Positions 8,348 to 16,778 of a stretch of 64,000 nucleotides of DNA are shown here, piece after piece; positions within the stretch are counted from its first letter, which is position 1; every line of letters starts with the position of its first letter. The DNA comes from Ravibacter sp037191015. Lineage in GTDB: Bacteria; Bacteroidota; Bacteroidia; Cytophagales; Spirosomataceae. The notes beneath the pieces were generated by a model. That model was not told where the DNA came from. It made no database searches and worked only from the letters and a program-made list of their open reading frames with translations. A program made the translations under genes and the position numbers. The DNA lies in the NCBI GenBank assembly GCA_037191015.1, contig JBBCKD010000015.1, positions 496,001-560,000 on the forward strand. Direction: 5' to 3'.

Positions 8348-9720
8348 GTGGATTGTTTTGTCATTTCCAGCTCAATTTCTTCGAGGGATTTTCCCTTCGT
8401 CTCAGGTAGTTTCAGATAAGCGATCAGGAAGTATACAGAGAGAAGTAATGCGTAGATTCCAAAGGTTCCGTACATACCAAAGTAAGATCTCATTATTGGG
8501 AACAGGCTGTTGCTCATAAAGCCGGCCAGCCAAAGTGCTAGCGTGGCAACGGACATAGCAGTGCTTCGGATGCGGTTGGGAAAGATTTCGGAAAGAATAA
8601 CCCATGTTACGGGCCCGACGGTAGCGGCATACCCGGCGATAAAAAGAACGACTGCCCCTAATGTCCAGTAGGCGGATAATTGGAAGAAACCTGCTGCTGC
8701 AAGCACTAGCAGTATAAAGGACAGCGCCGCTGTTCCGTATAACAACAGTGTCTTTCTCCCAATCCTGTCGATGGTAGAAATGGCGACAAAAGTGGAAAGG
8801 AAAAGTACAGCGCCCATAATGATGAGCTGCTGCAAGGCAGAATTCCTGCCAATGCCTGCTTCACTGAATATTTCTAATGCATATACGGTAAGGGGGCCGC
8901 CGATCTGGGAAAAAGAAGCGATGAGGATCCCAAGCCCGACAATCGGCCGGTACTTTGTATGAAGAATGTCTCCCGGCCTTTCCCTGACCTTTCCCGAAAA
9001 GCTGTCTTGAATGGATATGCTTTCATTTTCTGAATACGCCGGTCCGCCAATTCGTGCAAGTACAGATTCGGCCTCCCGTATTCGTCCTTTCCCGATGAGC
9101 CAACGCGGACTTTCCGACACGAAGAAAAGCCCGATAAAAAACAAAGCCGCGGGAACTAATTGGGCGGAAAACATCCATCTCCAACTATCAGGGCCTATAT
9201 CAGAAAGTAAGAAAATGGTCAGGTAAGCCAGCAGGAATCCTCCTGTAATGGCCAGTTGGTAAAGCGCTACCAGGCGTCCCCGGACGGAAGCAGGGGTAAT
9301 CTCTGCGATGTACACAGGACAAACCAGGGCGGCAATTCCTATGCCGACACCGCTCAGCACTCGGGCAATAATGAAAAAGTCAAACTGGTGCGCCCATCCC
9401 GTTGCAGGACCGGTCACTGCGAATAAGAATGCGCTCAGCAGCAGGGCCGATCGCCGGCCCGCCTTATCGCTCAGCTTCCCGGCCAGAAGGGCTCCGAGAG
9501 CCGCCCCGATGCTGATGCATCCTACAGCCCAGCCCGTCTGTAGCTCATTCAAATGAAAATAGCCGCTGAATGGCTGAATAGTACCTGAAATAATAGCTGT
9601 GTCGAATCCAAAAAGAATTCCGCCCAATGCCGTGATTCCATTTACCCGGTATAGATAGGGCTTGTTGATAACCACGCCTTCTGCGGTATTCTTATCGGAA
9701 CCGATGATTACCAGTGCCAT
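8344..9720 (-). CDS. MFS sugar porter (sugar:proton symporter)
   Basis: 458-residue major facilitator protein with twelve membrane segments. Sugar-porter signatures are present in both halves: GRR after helix 2, SESPRWLIGKGR at the end of helix 6, DRIGRK between helices 8 and 9, and PETKGKSLEEIE after helix 12. It resembles XylE/GlcP-type proton symporters in the inner membrane. It sits between the PhyH-like oxygenase gene (18-base gap) and the SDR gene (4-base overlap), so it probably imports the substrate used by that enzyme group. Confidence 0.93.
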   Translation of the reverse strand: MALVIIGSDKNTAEGVVINKPYLYRVNGITALGGILFGFDTAIISGTIQPFSGYFHLNELQTGWAVGCISIGAALGALLAGKLSDKAGRRSALLLSAFLFAVTGPATGWAHQFDFFIIARVLSGVGIGIAALVCPVYIAEITPASVRGRLVALYQLAITGGFLLAYLTIFLLSDIGPDSWRWMFSAQLVPAALFFIGLFFVSESPRWLIGKGRIREAESVLARIGGPAYSENESISIQDSFSGKVRERPGDILHTKYRPIVGLGILIASFSQIGGPLTVYALEIFSEAGIGRNSALQQLIIMGAVLFLSTFVAISTIDRIGRKTLLLYGTAALSFILLVLAAAGFFQLSAYWTLGAVVLFIAGYAATVGPVTWVILSEIFPNRIRSTAMSVATLALWLAGFMSNSLFPIMRSYFGMYGTFGIYALLLSVYFLIAYLKLPETKGKSLEEIELEMTKQST

Positions 9721-9738
9721 CTGAACAGTGTTTTCAAA

Positions 9739-10569
9739 TCATTCAACGGTTTTGGCTTTTACAGGATCCAGAAAGTTGCTTTCGTTTTCGCTGATCCCTG
9801 TCAGCCTGGCGGCGTTCAGAATGACATCGTCGGAAACGGTTTGAATGGGGGTGATGCTGGATGGAGTAGGATCCAGATGGGCAGGATTGCTTTGCCGGTT
9901 ATATGCAGAAATCAATGACCATCTGGGGAAGTCGGAGAGATTGGCTTCCGAACGATGCAGAATATTGCTATGGAAAAACAGCAGATCTCCCGGCTTTAGT
10001 TCTACATATACCAATTCCATTGTCTGCAGCGCCAATTCGACATACTGCATAGAGGCGCCGGTCTGGTCTCCGGTTATCCCGTGTTCTACCCGACCCATTT
10101 TGTGGGATTGCCTGATTACCTGAAGGCAGCCGTTTTCTTTGGTGGCTTCCGTAATTGCAACCATCACCGAAATCATTTGGTCAGGAAAAAGATAGCCGTT
10201 TTTGTACCAGTATCCATAATCCTGGTGCCATTCCCAGGCTCCGCCGACTTTGGGTTCTTTCTGCATCAGTTTAGAATGGAAATGACATACCGGCGCTGTA
10301 CCCTCCAGAAGCTTGTCAACCGAATTTACCATACGCTCGCTGCGGGTAAGAAGCCCATATACGTCATCTCCCGGGTTAAACCATAGGGCCAGCTTCGTCT
10401 TTTTCCCGGTTTTGTCATTCAGGTCAATACTTTTTTTCCTGATAATATCGTCCTCCAGGGCCACTTGCTGTAATTTAACCAGCTCTTCGTCGTTCAGAAA
10501 CCGGGGAATGATCAGGTATCCGTTGTCCTGATAAAACCGGACCTGTTCGTTGCTTAATGTGAATTGCAT
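9739..10569 (-). CDS. Phytanoyl-CoA dioxygenase (PhyH) family protein
   Basis: 276-residue iron(II)/2-oxoglutarate-dependent dioxygenase-type protein. The metal triad is visible as His115 and Asp117 (WHQDYGYW) with the distal His205 (SNILHRSEAN), and Arg in FPRWSLISAYNR is well placed for 2-oxoglutarate. Relatives hydroxylate a wide range of small molecules, including amino and phosphonate compounds, so the name does not imply lipid work. Here the partners are an aminotransferase, an acid-sugar dehydratase-like enzyme and a sugar porter, suggesting hydroxylation of a sugar or amino-sugar derivative in the cytoplasm. Confidence 0.88.
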   Translation of the reverse strand: MQFTLSNEQVRFYQDNGYLIIPRFLNDEELVKLQQVALEDDIIRKKSIDLNDKTGKKTKLALWFNPGDDVYGLLTRSERMVNSVDKLLEGTAPVCHFHSKLMQKEPKVGGAWEWHQDYGYWYKNGYLFPDQMISVMVAITEATKENGCLQVIRQSHKMGRVEHGITGDQTGASMQYVELALQTMELVYVELKPGDLLFFHSNILHRSEANLSDFPRWSLISAYNRQSNPAHLDPTPSSITPIQTVSDDVILNAARLTGISENESNFLDPVKAKTVE

Positions 10570-10698
10570 CGGATAAGAGTTTAGTGTTGCTTAATGTTTA
10601 GCTGCATGAGGAAGACAGCCATCCATTTTGGCTCCTCCCCGGGGTCAATGCCGTGGCGGTCGGCCCGGCGATTATGGCGCCCTTTCAGGGCTGGAGTA

Positions 10699-11877
10699 TT
10701 ACCAGTCGCCGACGCTGCCGTCTCTGTAGAACGAGCGCTGGAGAATTTCCTGCTGGAAAGGGTGCCGTCGTACTTCGTCTTCGTTGATCTCGATACCGAG
10801 GCCGGGGCGGATATTGGGCCTGACGATCCGGCCTTCCTTCTCAACCGTAAACCCTTCCTGAACTACGTCCTGGCGCCAGGGTACATCGCTGTGCACGCTT
10901 TCGCAGATGATGTAGGAAGGCGCCGAGAAGCCGAACTCGATAGAAGCAGCGGTGCTGACCGGCCCCTGGGGATTGTGAGGCGCTACCGAAACCCGGTAGG
11001 CTTCTGCCATTGCGGCGATACGCCTTACCTCTGTCAGGCCGCCGCAGTGGGTAATATCCGGCTGAATAACGCTTGCCGCCCTCTTTTCAAATAGTTCCCG
11101 GAAGGCATGGATGCTGATCAGGCGTTCGCCTGTAGCGATCGGCGTATTGACCGCCCTCTGGATCAAAGCGATATCTTCCATCGTTTCAGGCCAGCACGGT
11201 TCTTCAAAGAAATACAATCCGTATGGTTCCAGCGCTTTCGCAAACATCATTCCCATTCTCGGCGAAGGGCGGGCATGACAGTCGACCATGATGTCGATAT
11301 CGTCGCCTACCGCTTCGCGCATGGCGGCTACGCAGGCTTCGGCATAACGGATAGGGCGAAGCCCCTCGAGAGACATGGTTTCGGGAACTGCCATTGACTT
11401 GAAAGCGGTAAATCCATCTTCTACTGCCTGCTGTGCCAGCTCGCCGAACCGCTTCGCATCACTGCGCCCCGTTTCGTAGAAATCTTCCATCTTCCCGCCG
11501 CCGAGGTGACAATAGAGCCGGATATAATCCCTGACCCTGCCGCCCCATAGCTCATGGCAGGGCACACCGTGAATCTTCCCGGCGATATCCCACAGCGCTA
11601 TGTCTATCCCGCTGATGGCCGTCCCTCTTACGATACCGTTGCCGTGCCAGAAATGCTGGCGGTACATCATCTGCCAGAGATGCTCGATCCGCCGCGGGTC
11701 CTCCCCGATCAGGAGCGTCGAAATGTCTTCGATGGCGCCCACGACGGCGCGCGTATGCCATTCCAGCGTCGCCTCGCCCCAGCCCCATAATCCCGGTTGG
11801 TCCGTATTCACTTTGACAAAGATCCAGTTGCGCATGCGGGCATGGCAAACCTTTGTCTCGATAGACGTAATCTTCAT
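10699..11877 (-). CDS. Enolase-superfamily dehydratase, D-galactonate dehydratase-like
   Basis: 392-residue mandelate racemase/muconate lactonising enzyme family protein. The magnesium ligands are Asp199, Glu225 and Glu251 (VDCH, FFEEP, TGER), with Asp274 (QPDITHCGG) and the catalytic bases His201 and His301 (APHNPQGP). The His201/His301 arrangement is that of DgoD-type acid-sugar dehydratases, which convert an aldonate to a 2-keto-3-deoxy acid. It therefore probably dehydrates a sugar acid in the cytoplasm. It starts 7 bases after the aminotransferase gene. The 129-base gap after it is unusually GC-rich and contains a small hairpin (10679-10691). Confidence 0.88.
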   Translation of the reverse strand: MKITSIETKVCHARMRNWIFVKVNTDQPGLWGWGEATLEWHTRAVVGAIEDISTLLIGEDPRRIEHLWQMMYRQHFWHGNGIVRGTAISGIDIALWDIAGKIHGVPCHELWGGRVRDYIRLYCHLGGGKMEDFYETGRSDAKRFGELAQQAVEDGFTAFKSMAVPETMSLEGLRPIRYAEACVAAMREAVGDDIDIMVDCHARPSPRMGMMFAKALEPYGLYFFEEPCWPETMEDIALIQRAVNTPIATGERLISIHAFRELFEKRAASVIQPDITHCGGLTEVRRIAAMAEAYRVSVAPHNPQGPVSTAASIEFGFSAPSYIICESVHSDVPWRQDVVQEGFTVEKEGRIVRPNIRPGLGIEINEDEVRRHPFQQEILQRSFYRDGSVGDW

Positions 11878-11884
11878 AATACTG

Positions 11885-13237
11885 TCAGACGTTGGCGATG
11901 GTTTTTTCCGCCAGAAGGTACGATACTACCTGCCTGGTTTTATCAAGTGTCTCCTCTATGTCGGCTTTTGTATGGGCAAACGAGATGCTTCCCTGTTTGA
12001 TGGGGAGCGGGAAATTAAAGATCCCTTTTTCGATCAGCTCCAGCCTGTATTGCCTGTCAATGGAGAAATCGTGATGCCTGAGAATATCGTGGTAGTCGAC
12101 CGGGGCGTGATCCATAAAATAAACACAGAATGCAGAACCCTGACGGACTACTGTGATGGGAATATCATACCCCGAGAAAATATCCTGCAGTCCTTTTTCG
12201 AGCAATTCCCCGAGCTCATTGATATGCCTGTACACGTTATGTTCGGGAGAGGACAGCTTTTCGAGTGTAGCGATAGCGGCGGCAGTTGTGAGCGGAAACG
12301 CATTAAACGTACCTGCTATCAGTACCCTCTTGGATTTTTCGGGATGTACGAAATAGTCCATGTACTTTTTCTTGCCTGCTATCACCCCCATCGGGTACCC
12401 GTTGGCTACCGCTTTTCCGAAAGTACTCAGGTCTGGTGTGACGCCACAAATGCTCTGATAGCCTCCCAACGCATGACGAAAACCTGTTTTGACTTCGTCA
12501 AACACAAGGAGAAAGCCTTTGTCATCTGCCAGCTTCCGGAGGGATTCCAGGTAGCCCGTCAGCGGTTTCACGATCCCGATGTTTTGCAGTATCGGCTCTA
12601 ATATAATACAGGCTACCGGATAGCGTCTGACAATGTATTCGACGGATGAAATGTCATTGAAATTGATGACATGGACCAGCGATTTATGAACGTCCGGAAT
12701 ACCGGCAGATCCGGCATCGAACGGGTATTCTCCCGGGCTTACTCGCTTGCCAATATCTTCCGCTGCGCTGATAACATTGCACGAGACATCGTTGTGCCAG
12801 CCGTTATAACCTCCCTGCATGACAATAATGTGATCTCTTCCTGTGATAGCGCGGGCAAGCCGGATCGCATGGTAGGTTGCTTCCGATCCGGTCGTTGTGA
12901 TCTGGATACTCTCAGAAGTCGGGACTGACCGGATGAACAGTTCTGCAAAACGCCCTTCAAGTTCGGTAGGTCCGGCTCCCATCAGGATACTCTGAGATGA
13001 AAGCGCCTGCTGAACTGCATTGTTTACATCCGGATCGTTGTGGCCGAGAAAGGATGCGGCAAAGCCCGCCTGGTAGTCAATGTACCGGTTACCTTCCAGA
13101 TCCCAGGCATAAGCCCCCTGTCCTTTGCTGAAACATATATTCGGATCTGATTTGCGGTTGAGCGAAACGACGCCTCCGGGGATCCATTGTTCATTTTGTT
13201 TTAGTAGTTCACCTGACTGTGGCCATGTTTTACTCAT
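11885..13237 (-). CDS. Class III PLP aminotransferase, glutamate-1-semialdehyde aminomutase-like
   Basis: 450-residue fold-type I PLP enzyme. Lys275 in STFGKAVANGYP forms the Schiff base, Asp247 (FDEVKTGFRH) contacts the pyridine nitrogen, and TTTGSEATYHAIR binds the phosphate. It resembles the HemL branch, but the tetrapyrrole enzyme is normally encoded elsewhere, and the neighbourhood is catabolic. I infer a transaminase or aminomutase acting on an amino sugar, amino acid or similar compound in the same pathway as the adjacent dioxygenase and dehydratase. It starts 102 bases after a Gfo/Idh gene, the largest gap in this part of module 1. Confidence 0.88.
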   Translation of the reverse strand: MSKTWPQSGELLKQNEQWIPGGVVSLNRKSDPNICFSKGQGAYAWDLEGNRYIDYQAGFAASFLGHNDPDVNNAVQQALSSQSILMGAGPTELEGRFAELFIRSVPTSESIQITTTGSEATYHAIRLARAITGRDHIIVMQGGYNGWHNDVSCNVISAAEDIGKRVSPGEYPFDAGSAGIPDVHKSLVHVINFNDISSVEYIVRRYPVACIILEPILQNIGIVKPLTGYLESLRKLADDKGFLLVFDEVKTGFRHALGGYQSICGVTPDLSTFGKAVANGYPMGVIAGKKKYMDYFVHPEKSKRVLIAGTFNAFPLTTAAAIATLEKLSSPEHNVYRHINELGELLEKGLQDIFSGYDIPITVVRQGSAFCVYFMDHAPVDYHDILRHHDFSIDRQYRLELIEKGIFNFPLPIKQGSISFAHTKADIEETLDKTRQVVSYLLAEKTIANV

Positions 13238-13339
13238 GATACTGTGGGATGGTAAGTAGAAAAGAGATGGTATTTGTGTTGGGTTTAGGAATAGCTTTGG
13301 GTTTCTTTAGTTATCAGATATTAATAATATTTGCCTGAT

Positions 13340-14572
13340 TTACAGCGTGTACTGTGGGATTTTTAATAACTCGCCATTCTTAAGCGCAGACTGGTGCGCT
13401 ACGATTCCGGAAACTGTCATGTTTAATGCAAGCGCGACGTTTACCAACGGCGTGCGATCCTGGAGAATGGCAGAAATGAATTCGTCGGTCAGCCTGCCAT
13501 GGGATCCTCCATGTCCACCGGCTTCCACCTGAGGGGGTAGCGGAGGGCGTTCGATATCAGGTAGATTTGTATCCAATCCCTGGAATTTACCGTAATACGA
13601 ACCTTTATCGCCGCGAACGCGCCCTCTTTCCCCGTGGTCGCCCGGAGTATCCCAGCTCACCGCCATGCGCGATGTTCCTCCGTCATGAGAGCGGAACAGG
13701 GCTATTTCGGTTCCAAAAGGATTTTTATAGACATTGTTGGCAGGCTTAAGATGTTCGACAATGCTCGGGATACCCATGCAGGAAACTTCAGTGAACGAAC
13801 CGTCGTCGATCCCCAGATGGTAGGCGTTGGAATGGGTAGGATAAAACTGCGGCGGCAATCCGATGCGCCAGCCTCTGTAGGAGTCGATCGGGACATCCAT
13901 GTAGTGGTAATATTCCCCTTCGGAGTAAACAAGGCGCCCCAGGTGTCCTGACTTATACAGCTGTCGCGCTGCCCAGAGATCTTCATGAAACATAGATGTT
14001 TCGTACATCATATACTTCAGACCGCTTTTTTTGACCGCCTCGTACACCTGGTCGGCTTCTTCGAGCGATCCGAAGGCTGCGGGTACAGCACAGGCGACAT
14101 GCTTGCCGTGCTGCAGGGCCAGAACGGTATGTTTGGCGTGGCTTGGTGCGTCGGTAGCGATGAAGACGGCTTCGATGCTGTCGTCCTTTACCAGTTCTTC
14201 GAGCGACGGATAGGTTTTGTCGCATTTTACGACCCTGGCCAACTCTTTGCACCTGTCGGGCTCGAGATCGCTGACGGCTACGATTTCAACATTCGGATGG
14301 TTCTGGAATTCGAATGCGGCGGCGAATTTACAAACGCCATAGCCGATCAGCCCTACCTTGACCTTCCTGTCAGACACAGGCGTCCATATCTTGCCGCTCT
14401 TCTTTTCAGCTTGTTTTTCGAATCCTTGTATTGTTTTGCCTTCCTCCCCGGATTTTGGTTTTTCGGTACAACTCGTCGTCAGCAGGGTTATAGCCGCGCT
14501 GCCGAGACCAAGGGACTGGAGGAAAGAGCGGCGGCTGGCGCCAGATGCGGGAAGTTTCTGATTCTCTTGCAT
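13340..14572 (-). CDS. Exported Gfo/Idh/MocA protein lacking the EKP motif
   Basis: 410-residue Gfo/Idh/MocA protein. A twin-arginine signal (RRSFLQS, Arg14-Arg15) is followed by a hydrophobic stretch and Cys35 in a possible lipobox (LTTSC), so it may be a Tat-exported lipoprotein. The Rossmann motif reads GLIGYG (74-79). The EKP catalytic lysine is absent: the position reads AVP (162-164). FYPTHSNAYH recalls the YPTH motif of GH109, and GGHGGSHG ends the sugar-binding domain. It probably acts in the periplasm with tightly bound NAD on a sugar, either as an oxidoreductase or as a redox-assisted glycosidase. Same-strand neighbours are the DUF2271-like and aminotransferase genes. Confidence 0.82.
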   Translation of the reverse strand: MQENQKLPASGASRRSFLQSLGLGSAAITLLTTSCTEKPKSGEEGKTIQGFEKQAEKKSGKIWTPVSDRKVKVGLIGYGVCKFAAAFEFQNHPNVEIVAVSDLEPDRCKELARVVKCDKTYPSLEELVKDDSIEAVFIATDAPSHAKHTVLALQHGKHVACAVPAAFGSLEEADQVYEAVKKSGLKYMMYETSMFHEDLWAARQLYKSGHLGRLVYSEGEYYHYMDVPIDSYRGWRIGLPPQFYPTHSNAYHLGIDDGSFTEVSCMGIPSIVEHLKPANNVYKNPFGTEIALFRSHDGGTSRMAVSWDTPGDHGERGRVRGDKGSYYGKFQGLDTNLPDIERPPLPPQVEAGGHGGSHGRLTDEFISAILQDRTPLVNVALALNMTVSGIVAHQSALKNGELLKIPQYTL

Positions 14573-14684
14573 ATTTTAAAAAAATTAAGTGTTTAATGTA
14601 AATACTTCTGCCGATAAACGTAATTAGTATATCTTACTTTTTGTTTAATTCCATTGATCAGTCCGGGTATAAAACAAACCCCGT

Positions 14685-15365
14685 TCATATTTTTTGGCAA
14701 ACCACCCTGATCTCTGCAAGTAGCCCGGCAGCACTTGTAATCCCTTCCACCTCCGGGTTGATTTTTCCGGTAAACAATTGCTGTTCGGTCCTACCGGATA
14801 ATACGGGCTTCGAAGCTTGTCCGGGCCTGGCCGTTATCTGTCCTTTGTAAACCAGGGACGGCTGTCCGTTTCCATACGGATCCATTTCCCCGTTCGGTTG
14901 GTAGTTCGGAAACCGTACATTGAAGTCACCTGCTACATTTACTTCGATATAATAGTTCCAGCGGGTACCCTCGGCAACCACGACTTCTTTTGAAATCAGT
15001 TCTCCCTTTAGCGTAGCACCCGAAACAGCGTCATGTACTGGTTTTGATGGAGTGGGGAAGTCCCTCCGACCGGTCTCTTGTCGAAAAGCGATGATCCAGG
15101 CGGGAAGCGCTACCGGTACGCCCATTTTCCCTTCAAATTGCCCGATACCGGCTTTTCGGGTGACATATACTGTTTTTATCTGCCCGTTATCCGGGTTTTC
15201 AATCCAGACGGCTAGTTGCGGCGGTTCTCCGTAGATGCTTTCTTCATACACTTCCGGATTCTGGCGTATGATAAACGCCAGCCTTACCTTCTGTTCTCCT
15301 GCATGCAGTCCTATGGAGAAGAAGGCCGCAAGCCCTGTCACAAAAAGCCACAGACAATACTTCAT
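14685..15365 (-). CDS. Exported DUF2271-like protein
   Basis: 226-residue protein with a clear signal peptide (KYCLWLFVTGLAAFFSIG). The mature part has LAVWIENPDNGQIKTVYVT, LPAWIIAFRQ and a C-terminal half reminiscent of DUF2271 periplasmic proteins, a family of unknown function often found near flavinylation or redox genes. This assignment is tentative. The ATG at 15365 overlaps the stop codon of the GH109-type gene as ATGA; an earlier ATG at 15401 would bury the signal peptide behind twelve polar residues. The coupling suggests that it works with the exported GH109-type protein, for example in electron or cofactor handling, but nothing in the sequence proves this. Confidence 0.65.
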   Translation of the reverse strand: MKYCLWLFVTGLAAFFSIGLHAGEQKVRLAFIIRQNPEVYEESIYGEPPQLAVWIENPDNGQIKTVYVTRKAGIGQFEGKMGVPVALPAWIIAFRQETGRRDFPTPSKPVHDAVSGATLKGELISKEVVVAEGTRWNYYIEVNVAGDFNVRFPNYQPNGEMDPYGNGQPSLVYKGQITARPGQASKPVLSGRTEQQLFTGKINPEVEGITSAAGLLAEIRVVCQKI

Positions 15366-16666
15366 ATTTCGCCGATGGGTCGGGGTTTGCGTGTATTCCA
15401 TTTGCCGCGTGTGAAATCGGGGAAGTCGACCGGGCGGCTGCGCTCTTTAACAGATATCTCGGTAAGCTCGGTGATACAGCTCCATGTAGCTGCGTCGTAT
15501 ACATCGATCGGAGCTTCTTGTTTTTTCTGGATGGCTCGCGCAAAATCCAGCATACAAAGGTAGTCGCTGCCGCCATGCCCTGAGCTCAAGGCTGTTTCCG
15601 CGTACCTTTTCCAGTTCGGATGATCGTATTGTTCCAGGTACCGGTCGGTATTTTCCCATTGATGAGAAGGGCTTATACCATCCAGATGAATTTTTTTTAA
15701 CGTGCCCGAATGAATGCCGCCAGTCCCCTGGATACGCCAGATGAAATCTACCGGCCTTGGTGTCTCTGTGTCGTAATATAGACATACGGTGATCCCGGAG
15801 GCCGTCCGGATAAGGGAAGTATTGACATCGCCGGTCTGGTAAGGCTGCTTAGCACTCGGGTGGTCAGGACCGAAATGTTTGGAAGCATATGCGCGGAGGC
15901 CTGCGGCTTTGCTGCTCATGGAGACGAGGTACTCAAAACGATCACCGCGGTTGATATTGATCCATTGGGAGACCGGGCCGATAGCATGGGTGGGATACCG
16001 GTTGCCGTTGTGCTGCATTTTGTCTTTTGCACGCCAAAGCAGTTGTCCGGTAGAGTCAATATTGACATACCTGGTATCGTGCTGGTACCCCGTTTCACAA
16101 TGTGTAATTTCCCCCAACGCTCCCTGGTTGACCATGTTTAAAACCATCTGGACATCCCTCATATAGCAATAATTCTCCATCAGCATACAAGGCATCCCGG
16201 TCTTTTCAGACGTTTCTACAAGTTCCCATCCTTCTTCAATGGTCAGGCAGGCTGGCATTTCAGTGCCGCCATATTTGCCGTTTTTCATGGCTGCGATCAT
16301 GACCGGTGCGTGCAGGTACATCGGGGTAGCCGTGTAAACTGCGTCCAGATCGGTTTTAGCAGCAAGTCGTTTGTAATCTTCAGGGCCGCGTGTAAAACCT
16401 TCCGGTTTGGGTTGTCCGGCCTGCTCTACGAAACGTTGTGCACGAGCTACCCGTTCCGGATCTATATCACAAACCGCAGTTACCCTGATCAGCCCGGTGC
16501 TGAGCGCGACCCGGAGCATGCCGATCCCCCTGGAACCGACGCCTACAAAACCCATCCGTATAGGGGAGGATTCCAGACCCGAAACATAATCGGAGAAGTC
16601 CAGGCCTGCGGCTAACGCGGTTCCGAGGCCGGCCCTCTTTATAAATTGTCTGCGGTCAATCGTCAT
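15362..16666 (-). CDS. GH109-type NAD-dependent glycosidase, Tat-exported
   Basis: 434-residue protein close to GH109 (NAD-dependent alpha-N-acetylgalactosaminidase family). It begins with a Tat motif (RRQFIKRAGLG, Arg5-Arg6), has GVGSRGIG at 42-49, EMP in place of EKP at 136-138, MENYCYMRDVQMVLNMV, RYPTHAIGP, ININRGDRFEYL, a GPDHPS loop, GHGGSDY and the closing FPDFTRGKWNTRKP. All these appear in the same order in the characterised GH109 enzymes as I remember them. The likely role is periplasmic cleavage or C3 oxidation of a sugar captured by the SusCD pair, whose susD gene ends 112 bases upstream with a hairpin between. Confidence 0.88.
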   Translation of the reverse strand: MTIDRRQFIKRAGLGTALAAGLDFSDYVSGLESSPIRMGFVGVGSRGIGMLRVALSTGLIRVTAVCDIDPERVARAQRFVEQAGQPKPEGFTRGPEDYKRLAAKTDLDAVYTATPMYLHAPVMIAAMKNGKYGGTEMPACLTIEEGWELVETSEKTGMPCMLMENYCYMRDVQMVLNMVNQGALGEITHCETGYQHDTRYVNIDSTGQLLWRAKDKMQHNGNRYPTHAIGPVSQWININRGDRFEYLVSMSSKAAGLRAYASKHFGPDHPSAKQPYQTGDVNTSLIRTASGITVCLYYDTETPRPVDFIWRIQGTGGIHSGTLKKIHLDGISPSHQWENTDRYLEQYDHPNWKRYAETALSSGHGGSDYLCMLDFARAIQKKQEAPIDVYDAATWSCITELTEISVKERSRPVDFPDFTRGKWNTRKPRPIGEI

Positions 16667-16731
16667 AATATATTATGAATATTCAGAAGGATCAGTGGCT
16701 CGGGTAATCTCAATTTGAAATTAATGAAAGC

Positions 16732-16772
16732 TGACCGGGGCACTTTTTCCAGTGATACAGACACCCCGGTCA
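16732..16772 (-). other. Stem-loop directly behind susD of module 1
   Basis: Inverted repeat TGACCGGGG / CCCCGGTCA (16732-16740 and 16764-16772) with an inner CACT/AGTG pair. It lies 6 bases beyond the susD stop. The following minus-strand sequence has only a weak T tract (GCTTTCATT), so partial termination or 3' end protection of the susCD transcript is more likely than full termination. Confidence 0.7.
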
Positions 16773-16778
16773 ATACTG

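Noticed and set aside
11885..13237. Naming the class III aminotransferase hemL
   Set aside because: The neighbourhood is catabolic and the resemblance is at family level; a housekeeping tetrapyrrole role is not supported.
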